Below, piece after piece: positions 9,445-18,189 of a stretch of DNA of 64,000 bases. The stretch's first letter is position 1. Each line of letters opens with the position of its first letter. This DNA is from Listeria booriae (lineage in GTDB: Bacteria; Bacillota; Bacilli; Lactobacillales; Listeriaceae), in contig NZ_JNFA01000019.1 of assembly GCF_000766865.1 (NCBI RefSeq), positions 248,001 through 312,000 on the forward strand. The letters are read 5' to 3'. The translations under genes were made by a program, and so were the position numbers. The notes beneath the pieces are model-generated. The model saw nothing but the letters and a program-made list of their open reading frames with translations, was not told the origin of the DNA and made no database searches.

Positions 9445-9924
9445 TCACGAAGCTTCTTCAGGCTGTTCCAACTTCTGCGCCACATTTTTATATTGGAAAT
9501 ACATTGCAATTCGCCACGGAACAATCATCGCAAAAGCAAGTATCCAGAACATTCCCGATAACTCACCAACGTCCACCGAACCACTAATCCAATACTTAAT
9601 GCCTAATCGAATCAACAGCAAGCTTAGTAAAATAACCGGAAATGATTTCGTGCGCTTAATAAAGACATATTGATGTCTAATTTCAAATCGCGTTGTCCAA
9701 ATTAAAATCAGCGAGAAAACCAGCCCCATAACGACAGCTTCTAGAATCCCACCCGGTGACACACGGAAGTACGGAATCACAAACATTAACGCCCCCGTGC
9801 TCATCATAATCGGTGGAATAATAATTTTCTTCACGGACGCCGGTTCCTTCGACGCCTTCATCCGAATTAAAATAACCCCCACACCAAAAACAAGCGTAAT
9901 AATAATTGATAAAATAAATGACAC
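9445..9924 (-). CDS. CcdC-like (YneJ-type) membrane protein
   Basis: 159-residue integral membrane protein with about five hydrophobic segments. The order IIIPPIMMSTGALMFVIP, then a paired membrane hairpin, then the RFEIRHQYVFIKRTKSFPVI loop and the final IVPWRIAMYFQYK helix match the CcdC/YneJ family, named from a Bacillus gene next to cytochrome c biogenesis genes. No catalytic residue is known, and the actual role is uncertain. It begins at a GTG preceded by TAGGAGG with 8-base spacing. It is transcribed in the same direction as the ABC genes, lying downstream of them with a 78-base gap. Confidence 0.8.
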   Translation of the reverse strand: MSFILSIIITLVFGVGVILIRMKASKEPASVKKIIIPPIMMSTGALMFVIPYFRVSPGGILEAVVMGLVFSLILIWTTRFEIRHQYVFIKRTKSFPVILLSLLLIRLGIKYWISGSVDVGELSGMFWILAFAMIVPWRIAMYFQYKNVAQKLEQPEEAS

Positions 9925-10002
9925 TGTCTCTTCCTCCTAATTTCAGCATGTTTCTTGCCTCATTATAAACTTTTTTAGAAGAAAAACAACCTTTTTGACC
10001 GT

Positions 10003-11802
10003 TTAGCCAATGTCTTCTAAATCCATTCCGCTGTTTTGCAGTTGATACATCGAATGATAGACACCGCCATGTTCCAGCAACGCTTCATGCGTCCCGCGCT
10101 CAATAATATTTCCCTTACTAAGCACCAAAATTAAGTCAGCATCTTTAATCGTTGATAACCGGTGCGCAATCGCAATCGTCGTTCGACCTTGTCGCATATT
10201 CCGCAAGCCCGTTTGAATCAAGCTCTCCGTCTCTGTATCAATATTCGCCGTCGCCTCATCCAACACGAGAATTTGCGGATTCGTCACAACTGTCCGCGCA
10301 AACGAAATCAATTGCCGCTGCCCACTAGAAAACGAAGCCCCACGCTCAATCACCTTATGATCATATTTGTCCGCCAGCGTATTAATAAACCGATCCGCCT
10401 GTACAAACTGCGCCGCTTCCACGATTTCCTTATCGCTAATCAACCGATTATGCAACCGAATATTGTCTTTAATCGTCCCATAAAACATAAAACTATCCTG
10501 CAAAACAAGCCCGGTCTTCGCACGCAATTCCTCCATCGGATACCGCTTAATTGACTCTCCATCAATCAAAATCTCGCCTTTTTCAAACTCATAAAAGCGC
10601 ATCATCAAATTGATAATCGAACTTTTTCCACTTCCCGTATGACCAACAAGCGCGACGGTTTGTCCTGACTCTACTGTAAACGAAATGTTTTTCAGCACAT
10701 CTTTTTGCCCATCATACGAAAACGTGACATCTTTAAATTCAATTTTTGCATTTTCAATCGTTAAATTATCTTTTGCGTCTTGCTCTGGCGCTAGCTCCGT
10801 GCCATCCATAATTCGGAATACACGCGAAGCCGCCGTAATCGCCTCCTGATACATCGCCAAGCGCTCCATAATGTTATAAATCGCCTCTAAAAAGCGGTCA
10901 AAATAACTAACAAACGCAAAAATCGTACCGATAGCAACGGCTCCCGAGAACGACTGAATCCCAAAGAAACTAAGAATCAGCACCACCGCAAGCGAATAAA
11001 TCAAATCAATCGCAGGACCTAGCAACAACGCATTAAACTTAATGTTTTTCATACCAACATCATAGTAGTCCTTATTAATCGATTCAAACTCACGAATCAA
11101 ACGTTTCTCCTGGTTAAATTGCTGCACAATCGACATACCAGAAATCGACTCGGCAATCTTGGCATTAAGCTGACTCAACTTCTCCCGTTTCGCCCGGTAA
11201 AACTGCGAACTATACTTGCGGTACACAATAATAATCAACACCGTCAGCGGAAAAATTAGCAAGCTATACGACGCCAACTGCGCATCCAGTACAAACATCG
11301 CTGAATAAATCCCCACAAGCATAAACAAGCTCTGAATCGCCGTTCCTAACACGTTAATAAACATGTCCTTAATCGCTTCCGTATCATTCGTTACCCGCGA
11401 AACCAGACTTCCCGCAGGCGTTTGATCGAAGTACCGCATCCCCATCGTTTGTAATTTACTAAAAATATCAATCCGAATCCGCTGCACAATGCGTAATGCG
11501 ATTTTTTGGAATAGGACAAGTTGGAAATACCACACAATCGAGCGCCCAATCGTCAAACCAATGTACGCCGATGTGAGCATTAAAATCGGTCCAGCTGCAA
11601 AATGAAGCGGCGTCAAATAGTCATCCAAGATTTTTTTAATAATAATCGGTAGAAACACATCGGCTAACGTCACAAGTAAAACGAGGAATATCGTCACACT
11701 CAGCGCTGGCACGTGATATTTCGTGTAACTAAATAAGCGTTTTAATACCGCGCGATGTTCTTTCCCGTCCATCGTCAGCATTTCTTCATTATTCGGTTCC
11801 AT
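10003..11802 (-). CDS. ABC exporter half-transporter, second subunit (BmrD/YheH-like)
   Basis: 599-residue type I ABC exporter half: six membrane helices followed by a nucleotide-binding domain. Walker A is GHTGSGKSS and Walker B ILVLDEATANID with the catalytic glutamate intact, but the signature is the non-standard SSGQ (FSSGQRQ). It overlaps the upstream ABC gene by 14 bases. The ATG at 11802 follows GGAGGTG with 8-base spacing and is preferred to one at 11823. Together with its partner it makes a heterodimer with one consensus and one degenerate ATP site, the layout of BmrCD in Bacillus subtilis, a multidrug exporter. Substrates here are not known. Confidence 0.93.
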   Translation of the reverse strand: MEPNNEEMLTMDGKEHRAVLKRLFSYTKYHVPALSVTIFLVLLVTLADVFLPIIIKKILDDYLTPLHFAAGPILMLTSAYIGLTIGRSIVWYFQLVLFQKIALRIVQRIRIDIFSKLQTMGMRYFDQTPAGSLVSRVTNDTEAIKDMFINVLGTAIQSLFMLVGIYSAMFVLDAQLASYSLLIFPLTVLIIIVYRKYSSQFYRAKREKLSQLNAKIAESISGMSIVQQFNQEKRLIREFESINKDYYDVGMKNIKFNALLLGPAIDLIYSLAVVLILSFFGIQSFSGAVAIGTIFAFVSYFDRFLEAIYNIMERLAMYQEAITAASRVFRIMDGTELAPEQDAKDNLTIENAKIEFKDVTFSYDGQKDVLKNISFTVESGQTVALVGHTGSGKSSIINLMMRFYEFEKGEILIDGESIKRYPMEELRAKTGLVLQDSFMFYGTIKDNIRLHNRLISDKEIVEAAQFVQADRFINTLADKYDHKVIERGASFSSGQRQLISFARTVVTNPQILVLDEATANIDTETESLIQTGLRNMRQGRTTIAIAHRLSTIKDADLILVLSKGNIIERGTHEALLEHGGVYHSMYQLQNSGMDLEDIG

Positions 11803-13555
11803 TCGTCTCACCTCCAGCCTCAATGAATTCCTCTAGTTGTTGATTATGGAACATATCCGCATACCAGCCATCAAGCGCCATCAATTCCGCATGCGTCCCG
11901 CGTTCCACAATTCTTCCCTTATCAATCACAACAATCAAATTCGCATGTTCCACGGAACTAAGCCGGTGCGCACTAATAATCGTTGTTTTATCTGCACGAT
12001 TTTCTTTCAAATTTTGCAAAATTTTCTCTTCGGTCTTCGCATCCACAGCCGACAGCGCATCATCTAAAATAAGTAATTCCGGATTCATAATTAGCGCACG
12101 AGCAATCGCCAGTCGCTGTTTTTGACCACCCGAAAGCGAAACACCACGCTCGCCGACAACCGTATCATAGCCATCCGTGAAATCCATTATGTCCTCATGC
12201 ACTGAAACCATCTCCGCAATGCGCTCCACCTCAACTTGCGGCAACTCCGGATTTCCAAAACGAATATTTTCCCGCACCGTTGTCGAAAACAAAAACTGAT
12301 CTTGCGGCACATAACCAATCGCTTTTCGCAACCCACGCACCGTATAGCGCTGAATCACTTCTTTATCGAATCGAATCGTACCATCATACGCATCATATTC
12401 TCGCATCAGCAATTTCAGCAACGTCGTCTTCCCAGAACCAGTCCGCCCGACAATACCAAGCGTGCCACCAGCTGGCAACTGAAACGCAACGTTCTCCAAG
12501 GCCGGCTTCTCTTCATCAGGATACGTAAAAGCTTTCAAATCAAAGTCAATCGCCCCTTTTGGCACATCATCCAGCGCACCTTGCTCATCGCGCACTTCCT
12601 CCGGCTCATTTAGCAATTTATTCAACCGATCATACGAAGCATTCCCGCGCTGAATCACATTAAACAAGAAGCCAAAAGCCAACATCGGCCAAATCAGCAA
12701 AAACAAATAATTCGTAAAAGCAATGACCTGCCCAATCGTAAGCGTCCCTTCCATCACGAATTTCGAACCAAAACCAAGCGCCAAAACAAACGAAACACCA
12801 ACAATAATGGAAATCATCGGATCAAACATCGCATCTAATTTGGCAACCTTCACGTTCACGCCAACAACTTCCTCCGTCTGCTTCCTAAAATCCTCGATGT
12901 CCTCCTGCTCCTGCCCGAACGTTTTCGTCACCTTAATTCCCGACAAACTTTCCTGCGTCTTATCATTCAACTTCGAAAATTCCGCCTGCGCACTATGAAA
13001 ACGATCATGCAACTTCCGGCCAAGCACGGAACTCCCCCAAACCATAAACGGCATCGGAATAAGCGCAATCAGCGTCAAACGCCAGTCAATCGTAATCGCC
13101 ATCGTCAAAATAACCGTACTCCCCGTCAAAATCGAATCACAAAGCGTCAGCACACCAAACCCAGCCACCTGCTGAATCGCCGAAATATCATTCGTCGCGT
13201 GCGCCATCAAATCTCCCGTCCGATACCGCTGAAAGAAAAACGGTGACATCTTCGACAAATGCTCAAATAGCCGTAACCGCAATTTCCGCTGCAACTTATT
13301 ATCCGACCCAAAAATCATCATTCGCCAAAAATAGCGAGCAACATAAGCAAACAACGCTGCACCTAATAAAATTCCCATCCACATCAGCAACTGATTTTTT
13401 GTTAACGTTTCTTTCGTTACCGCGTCCACCGTCATCCCAATAATTTTCGGTGGCACCAGTTGAAGCAAGGTAATCATAAATAGCAAAGAAACCCCGACAA
13501 TATACGACCGTTTCTGCTCTTTAAAAAACCAGCCCAACTCCTTATAAATCTTCAT
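11789..13555 (-). CDS. ABC exporter half-transporter, first subunit (BmrC/YheI-like)
   Basis: 588-residue ABC exporter half with an N-terminal six-helix membrane domain and a C-terminal ATPase domain. Walker A is GRTGSGKTT and the signature is canonical LSGGQKQR, but Walker B reads LLILDDALSAVD: the catalytic glutamate is aspartate. That substitution with the degenerate SSGQ signature of the partner builds the inactive site of a heterodimer, while this signature completes the active site. A GGAGGG ribosome site precedes the ATG. Expression is probably governed by the leader peptide and terminator located 45-290 bases upstream, as for B. subtilis bmrCD, which is induced by translation inhibitors (known for that system, inferred here). 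Confidence 0.94.
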   Translation of the reverse strand: MKIYKELGWFFKEQKRSYIVGVSLLFMITLLQLVPPKIIGMTVDAVTKETLTKNQLLMWMGILLGAALFAYVARYFWRMMIFGSDNKLQRKLRLRLFEHLSKMSPFFFQRYRTGDLMAHATNDISAIQQVAGFGVLTLCDSILTGSTVILTMAITIDWRLTLIALIPMPFMVWGSSVLGRKLHDRFHSAQAEFSKLNDKTQESLSGIKVTKTFGQEQEDIEDFRKQTEEVVGVNVKVAKLDAMFDPMISIIVGVSFVLALGFGSKFVMEGTLTIGQVIAFTNYLFLLIWPMLAFGFLFNVIQRGNASYDRLNKLLNEPEEVRDEQGALDDVPKGAIDFDLKAFTYPDEEKPALENVAFQLPAGGTLGIVGRTGSGKTTLLKLLMREYDAYDGTIRFDKEVIQRYTVRGLRKAIGYVPQDQFLFSTTVRENIRFGNPELPQVEVERIAEMVSVHEDIMDFTDGYDTVVGERGVSLSGGQKQRLAIARALIMNPELLILDDALSAVDAKTEEKILQNLKENRADKTTIISAHRLSSVEHANLIVVIDKGRIVERGTHAELMALDGWYADMFHNQQLEEFIEAGGETNGTE

Positions 13556-13600
13556 TTCGCCAAACCCTCCTTCAAAAACACCATTTTTTTCCTAATTTGG

Positions 13601-13640
13601 ACATAAAAAATAACGGACACATCTTGCTTTGTCCATTACT
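13601..13640 (-). terminator. Attenuator terminator ahead of the ABC exporter operon
   Basis: On the minus strand TAATGGACA (13638 to 13630) pairs with TGTCCGTTA (13619 to 13611) across a short loop, and six T follow immediately. It stands between a leader peptide and the ABC genes, so it can only act as an attenuator or partial terminator. Confidence 0.8.
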
Positions 13641-13716
13641 GTTTGGAAATCTATATCGAATTTAAGCCATAGGAGTCCCTTAAATAAACGTGCACATCTC
13701 CCTCGATATAACGGAC
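13631..13716 (-). promoter_or_regulatory. Candidate antiterminator of the ABC exporter leader
   Basis: Within the leader ORF, GTCCGTTATATCGA (13716 to 13703) is complementary to TCGATATA (13659 to 13652) and TAATGGAC (13638 to 13631) in the order needed for one long bulged hairpin. The second element is the 5' arm of the terminator, so the two structures exclude each other. The repeat of GTCCGTTA in leader and terminator 3' arm is seen directly; the switching is inferred. Confidence 0.7.
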
Positions 13717-13778
13717 GCTGAAAAACGGTCCTTCCCTACAATAATGGTCTTCACATCAAATCCAATTATCTTTTTCAT
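13680..13778 (-). CDS. Leader peptide of the ABC exporter operon (BmrB-like position)
   Basis: 32-codon open frame beginning MKKIIGFDVKTIIVGKDRF and ending with MCTFI and TAA. A very strong Shine-Dalgarno GAGGAGGT lies 7 bases before the ATG and a sigma-A promoter just upstream. It ends 40 bases before the attenuator terminator and contains the 5' half of the antiterminator in codons 21-25. Placement, size and strong initiation signal suggest that the act of translating it, rather than the product, matters, as with bmrB before bmrCD in B. subtilis. No sequence relationship to BmrB is claimed. Confidence 0.7.
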   Translation of the reverse strand: MKKIIGFDVKTIIVGKDRFSASVISREMCTFI

Positions 13779-13815
13779 CGTCCTTACCTCCTCTTCGAAT
13801 TTGTTTACAGAAACT

Positions 13816-13844
13816 AGTGTAACCGATTTCTTTAAAAGATTCAA
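13816..13844 (-). promoter_or_regulatory. Promoter of the leader peptide and ABC exporter operon
   Basis: Minus-strand TTGAAT, 17-base spacer, TACACT, about 40 bases before the leader ATG. The 327-base gap between the M20 gene and the ABC genes is accounted for by this promoter, the leader ORF and the attenuator. Confidence 0.7.
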
Positions 13845-13883
13845 GTAAATTGTAAATTTTTTTATTTCACAGACAAAGAACCC

Positions 13884-15065
13884 TTAAAAAGGATTCTCCG
13901 TCAAATACGCAAACGCATACTGCGCATAAAGCTCTGCGCCCAGAACCATCGCATCCTCGTCCACATTAAAACGCCCATGGTGATGCGCCCATTCCGTATC
14001 TTTTTCAGCATTTCCCGAACCGACAAGCGCAAAACATCCCGGCGTATCTTGCAAATAATAGCTAAAATCCTCACCTGCCGTCGTTGGCCGATCTGAAAAC
14101 AACACATCCCTACCAAAACTATCCGTCACAACACGCTGCGCTAGCATCGCACTATCCGCCTCATTAATCACAGCATGCGTCCCATATCGATACGTCACAT
14201 CCGCCGTCGCACCATACGTCGCCGCCACATGTTCCGCATAACGCCGAATCGCCTGCTCCAATTTTTCACGAACTTGCGGGTTAAACGCGCGTATCGTTCC
14301 TTCCAAAATCGCATGCTCCGCAATCACATTATAGCGCGTCCCAACATCCATTCGACCCACTGTAAAAACTGCTGGTTCCAGTGGATCTGTTTCCCGCGAA
14401 ACAATTGCCTGCGCGCCCATCACAAAAGCCGAAGCAACCACCGAAGCATCCACACACGCATGCGGCATCGCACCATGACCTCCACGTCCCGTAAAATGCA
14501 CCTCCACAACATCCGCCGATGCAAAAACCGGGCCCACATTACACGAAATCGTATTCATCGGCATTTGCGACCAAATATGAATCCCGAACACATTGTCCAC
14601 GTCCGTCATCACACCCTGCTCAATCATCGCCTCCGCACCCTCCGTAATCTCCTCAGCCGGCTGAAAAATAAAACGCACCGTCCCGCGAAGTTCATCCTTC
14701 ACAGAAACTAGCGCCTCCGCAGCATTCAGCAACATCGCCGTATGCGCATCATGCCCACACGCATGCATTTTCCCGTCGTTCTCCGATTTATACGCCAATG
14801 TCTCACTAAGCTCCATCACTGGCAACGCATCCATATCCGCACGCAAAGCCACCGTCTTACCTGGCTTCCCACCAACCAATTCCGCCACAACACCCGTTGG
14901 CTCCATCCGTCGACATTCCAGCCCAATCCGTCCCAATTCCTCTACCACACGATTCGTCGTCCGAATTTCCTGCCACGACAACTCCGGATACCTATGTAAA
15001 TCCCGTCGAAAAGCAATCATTCTCTCCTCATTCCGCTTCACTTCACGCTTCAACTTCTCATTCAT
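13884..15065 (-). CDS. M20 family amidohydrolase (N-acyl amino acid hydrolase type)
   Basis: 393-residue metal-dependent hydrolase of the M20D/amidohydrolase group, which removes acyl groups from amino acids or related amides in the cytoplasm. ALRADMDALP and MHACGHDAHTAM provide metal ligands; EEITEGAEAM carries the catalytic and bridging acid residues; a dimerisation domain (GRGGHGAMPH) and the terminal GEDFSYY motif follow. Full length for the family. The ATG has GGAGGCG upstream, and a GATAAAAT -10-like sequence lies near 15105. Aminoacylase, hippurate hydrolase and N-acetyl-diaminopimelate deacetylase are all related; the substrate is not resolved here. Confidence 0.9.
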   Translation of the reverse strand: MNEKLKREVKRNEERMIAFRRDLHRYPELSWQEIRTTNRVVEELGRIGLECRRMEPTGVVAELVGGKPGKTVALRADMDALPVMELSETLAYKSENDGKMHACGHDAHTAMLLNAAEALVSVKDELRGTVRFIFQPAEEITEGAEAMIEQGVMTDVDNVFGIHIWSQMPMNTISCNVGPVFASADVVEVHFTGRGGHGAMPHACVDASVVASAFVMGAQAIVSRETDPLEPAVFTVGRMDVGTRYNVIAEHAILEGTIRAFNPQVREKLEQAIRRYAEHVAATYGATADVTYRYGTHAVINEADSAMLAQRVVTDSFGRDVLFSDRPTTAGEDFSYYLQDTPGCFALVGSGNAEKDTEWAHHHGRFNVDEDAMVLGAELYAQYAFAYLTENPF

Positions 15066-15149
15066 TCCATCGCCTCCAAGCAGTTTTTCATATATTTGTC
15101 CATTTTATCACGCGCACCACAGATAAGCTCCTACCAAGTCCCACAGCAC

Positions 15150-15202
15150 AAAAAAACACCCTCTAAAATTACGTATCACCACGTAAAATCAGAGCGTGCG
15201 GT
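15150..15202 (-). terminator. Terminator downstream of yneF
   Basis: Minus-strand hairpin CTCTGATTTTACGT...ACGTAATTTTAGAG followed by a run of seven T, located 64 bases after the yneF stop. Confidence 0.75.
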
Positions 15203-15265
15203 CAGTCAAAGAACTTACACGACTATTATTACAAAAACGAATCAGTGCAATGAAGCCCTATTTCA

Positions 15266-15505
15266 TTATTTTTTCTTCTTAGTCTTCGCTTCTTTTTCTT
15301 GTTGTTTACCCATTGCATTCATCATTTGATTGATTTTCTTCTGTGACGGTTTCATTCCCATTTGGGCCATCATCATTTGCAACATTTGTTCATTAATTGG
15401 TGGGTTCTTCTTCAGGTACGTCATCATGTAACGTCTTGCGATAAAGAATCCAAGCGCTAAACCTGCAAGCAAGCAAAGTACGCCGATAAGTATATACCAC
15501 AACAT
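15266..15505 (-). CDS. yneF: YneF family (UPF0154) small membrane protein
   Basis: 79-residue protein with a single N-terminal membrane segment ([23 protein letters not shown]), then a positively charged Met/Gln-rich cytoplasmic tail ([19 protein letters not shown]) typical of UPF0154. The function is unknown. Its place next to tkt is conserved in Bacillus and Listeria. The ribosome site GGAGGAGAAAGAGA precedes the ATG. Two sigma-A-like promoters lie upstream, TTGTAC/TATAAT at 15623-15651 and TTGTTT/TACAAT nearer the gene, so it is transcribed separately from tkt. Confidence 0.9.
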   Translation of the reverse strand: MLWYILIGVLCLLAGLALGFFIARRYMMTYLKKNPPINEQMLQMMMAQMGMKPSQKKINQMMNAMGKQQEKEAKTKKKK

Positions 15506-15622
15506 ATTCTCTTTCTCCTCCTCGAAACTATCTATCCCTCTTATTGTACTTGATTTATCAGGTCAAAACAATAGTTTTTCCACATTCGAGACCAATAAAA
15601 GTTTAAAAATCACAACTGCCTC

Positions 15623-15651
15623 ATTATACCATCAACGACTTATTTGTACAA
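15623..15651 (-). promoter_or_regulatory. Promoter upstream of yneF
   Basis: TTGTAC, 17-base spacer, TATAAT on the minus strand. A second candidate (TTGTTT-17-TACAAT) lies about 70 bases closer to yneF. Confidence 0.6.
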
Positions 15652-15673
15652 TCCTCATCACGCATTTTCTTTA

Positions 15674-15722
15674 CAAAAAAACAGCGCAGAACTGCACTAG
15701 TCAAACTAGCCGTCCCGCACCA
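15674..15722 (-). terminator. Terminator downstream of tkt
   Basis: Minus-strand hairpin AGTGCA-GTTC-TGCGCT followed by GTTTTTTT, with an additional CTAGTTTGACTAG stem before it. Confidence 0.7.
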
Positions 15723-15735
15723 TTTCATCTGCTTA

Positions 15736-17730
15736 TTATAATGATTTCACAGTCTTCACTACATTTTCAACTGTAAAGCCATAGTTCTCAATAATTGTAT
15801 TACCTGGTGCAGATGCGCCAAATTTATCGATACCGATTGTTTTGCCATCAAGCCCCACATAACGTTCCCAACCAAGTGTCGCACCCATTTCAATTGAAAC
15901 ACGTTTACGAACAGCATTTGGTAGGACACTTTCTTTATACTCTGCTGATTGTTGCTCAAACAAATCAAACGATGGGATACTAACAACAGATGCGTCAATA
16001 CCGTCTTTCGCTAATTCTGTTTGTGCTTGTACAGCTAAGTTCACTTCAGAACCCGTCGCCAAAAGAAGTACATCAGCAACATCTTTTTTCGCTGGTGATA
16101 ACACGTAAGCTCCTTTTGCCACGCCTTCTTCTGCTAGTTTCGCCGAGTTTGGCAATGTTGGCAAGTTCTGACGAGTCAATACTAGCGCTGTTGGACGATC
16201 ATTCGAAGTAATCGCGATTTTCCAAGCTGCTACGACTTCGTTACCATCTGCTGGGCGAAGTACTGTTAAACCAGGCATTGCGCGAAGTGATGCAACATGT
16301 TCTACAGGCTCATGTGTCGGACCATCTTCCCCTACAGCAATACTATCATGTGTTAGCACATAGTTTACTGGCAAATGTTGAATCGCTGACAAACGAATTG
16401 CCGCACGCAAGTAATCTGAGAATACGAAGAATGTTCCACCGTACACTTTAAGACCTGTATGAAGCGCCATGCCATTCAAAGCAGCTCCCATTGCAAATTC
16501 ACGAACACCAAACCAGATATTGCGATCTGCAGGCGTTTCTTTTGTAAATTCGCCATCCGTTGCGATATTTGTATTGTTTGATCCAGCTAAATCAGCTGAT
16601 CCACCGAATAATTGCGGTAATTTCGCTGCTAACGCATTGATTACTTCACCACTAGAAGCACGGCTAGCAAGTGATTGGTCATCACCGTAAGATGGTAAAT
16701 CTTTATCCCATCCTTCTGGAAGTTCTCCGCTCAAGCTAAGTTCTAATTGTGCAGCTAGCTCAGGATATTTCTCTTTATAAGAAGCAAACATATCGTTCCA
16801 CGCAGCTTCTTCCTGTGCACCACGAGTTCCAATCGTCTCTTTAAAGCGGTCATACACTTCACTTGGAACGTAGAAATCTTCTTCATAATCCCAACCATAC
16901 GCAGCTTTTGCAGCCTTCGCTCCATCAGCACCAAGTGGAGCACCATGAACTTTGCTAGTTCCAGCATTTGGAGCACCGAAACCAATAACCGTCTTCACTT
17001 CAATCATTGTTGGTTGCGTTGTATTTTGTTTCGCTTTCTCAATCGCCGCTAGAATCTCAGCTGTATCATTACCATCTTTCACTAATAAATGTTCCCAACC
17101 ATAAGACTCAAAGCGTTGTTTCACACTTTCAGAGAAAGATTTATCCAAATCACCATCAAGTGAAATATCATTTGAATCATATAAAAGCACTAAACGACCT
17201 AATTGTTGATGACCCGCTAGAGACGCCGCTTCAGAAGCAACACCCTCCATCAAATCTCCATCACCACATAATGCATATGTATAGTGATCCACGACTGGGA
17301 AGCCATCTTTATTATACATTGCTTCTAAATGTCTTTCTGCCATCGCCATACCAACAGCCATTGCAATACCTTGACCAAGTGGGCCAGTCGTTGCATCCAC
17401 GCCATCTGTATGGTGAACCTCAGGGTGACCAGGTGTTTTACTATCCCATTGGCGGAATTCTTTCAAATCCTCAAGACCTAATTTATAACCACTTAAGTGT
17501 AATAGGCTGTAAAGTAACATCGAACCATGACCTGCCGACAATACAAAGCGATCGCGGTTAAACCAATGTGAATTGGCTGGATTAGCCTTTAAAACTTTGG
17601 ACCATAAAGCATATGCCATAGGTGCAGCTCCCATTGGAAGTCCTGGGTGTCCAGAATTGGCTTTTTGAATTGCGTCGATTGATAATGTTCGAATAGTATT
17701 AATTGCTAATTGATCAGTTTTATCAAACAA
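15736..17730 (-). CDS. tkt: Transketolase
   Basis: 664-residue thiamine-diphosphate enzyme of the non-oxidative pentose phosphate pathway; it transfers two-carbon ketol units between sugar phosphates. The N-terminal [11 protein letters not shown] and GHGSM motifs, the ThDP/Mg site GDGDLMEG near residue 155, and the pyrimidine domain motif [10 protein letters not shown] near 410 are all present. The TTG at 17730 is preferred: the alternative ATG at 17739 abuts the GAGAGG ribosome site with no spacing, whereas the TTG is 9 bases away and gives the usual N-terminus MFDKTDQL. It has its own terminator and is separated from ynzC by another. Confidence 0.97.
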   Translation of the reverse strand: MFDKTDQLAINTIRTLSIDAIQKANSGHPGLPMGAAPMAYALWSKVLKANPANSHWFNRDRFVLSAGHGSMLLYSLLHLSGYKLGLEDLKEFRQWDSKTPGHPEVHHTDGVDATTGPLGQGIAMAVGMAMAERHLEAMYNKDGFPVVDHYTYALCGDGDLMEGVASEAASLAGHQQLGRLVLLYDSNDISLDGDLDKSFSESVKQRFESYGWEHLLVKDGNDTAEILAAIEKAKQNTTQPTMIEVKTVIGFGAPNAGTSKVHGAPLGADGAKAAKAAYGWDYEEDFYVPSEVYDRFKETIGTRGAQEEAAWNDMFASYKEKYPELAAQLELSLSGELPEGWDKDLPSYGDDQSLASRASSGEVINALAAKLPQLFGGSADLAGSNNTNIATDGEFTKETPADRNIWFGVREFAMGAALNGMALHTGLKVYGGTFFVFSDYLRAAIRLSAIQHLPVNYVLTHDSIAVGEDGPTHEPVEHVASLRAMPGLTVLRPADGNEVVAAWKIAITSNDRPTALVLTRQNLPTLPNSAKLAEEGVAKGAYVLSPAKKDVADVLLLATGSEVNLAVQAQTELAKDGIDASVVSIPSFDLFEQQSAEYKESVLPNAVRKRVSIEMGATLGWERYVGLDGKTIGIDKFGASAPGNTIIENYGFTVENVVKTVKSL

Positions 17731-17852
17731 ATGAAACATCCTCTCTTGTTTTAGTCACTACTATTCATAATAATCCTTTCCAACGTTTTTCACAACTAAA
17801 AAATACGTATATGTTTAAAAATGTGTTAAATTGATTGTTTTTGTTCGTTTTA

Positions 17853-17902
17853 GATTAAAAAAAGCGCAGGAACACAAAACTAGCGCCCCCACGCTTTCCC
17901 TT
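17853..17902 (-). terminator. Terminator downstream of ynzC
   Basis: Minus-strand imperfect hairpin between AGCGTGGGGGCGC and CCTGCGCT followed by seven T, ahead of tkt. Confidence 0.65.
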
Positions 17903-17919
17903 TACTACAGATGATACTT

Positions 17920-18168
17920 TCATTCTTTACCTTGTTGTAACTTATTTCGCTCTTCACGTTTACGTTTAATCTTGTCAGGTGTCACATCATCACCATTCGG
18001 ATCGATAAATGTCGTATGTTCAATTGTTGTTCGAACTTGGCTACGGAATGACTTGATGTATTCTTGACGCAACAAATCTTGCTCTACCTTCTCATCAGCT
18101 GTGAGCGTCCCATCCTTCTTCTTGCGAGATAATTCATTAATACGATCAATCTTTGCTTTTTCTAACAT
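17920..18168 (-). CDS. ynzC: DUF896 (UPF0291) family protein YnzC
   Basis: 82-residue soluble, highly charged protein. The N-terminal half is the DUF896 helical hairpin (RINELSRKKKDGTLTADEK... LRQEYIKSFR) and the C-terminal tail is lysine/arginine-rich. In B. subtilis the relative is in the SOS-controlled yneA-yneB-ynzC operon. Here it follows mscL, which follows yneA on the same strand, so SOS control may extend to it, but mscL has its own possible -10 sequence. The molecular function is unknown. Confidence 0.92.
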   Translation of the reverse strand: MLEKAKIDRINELSRKKKDGTLTADEKVEQDLLRQEYIKSFRSQVRTTIEHTTFIDPNGDDVTPDKIKRKREERNKLQQGKE

Positions 18169-18189
18169 TATACTTCTCTCCTATTCTTG

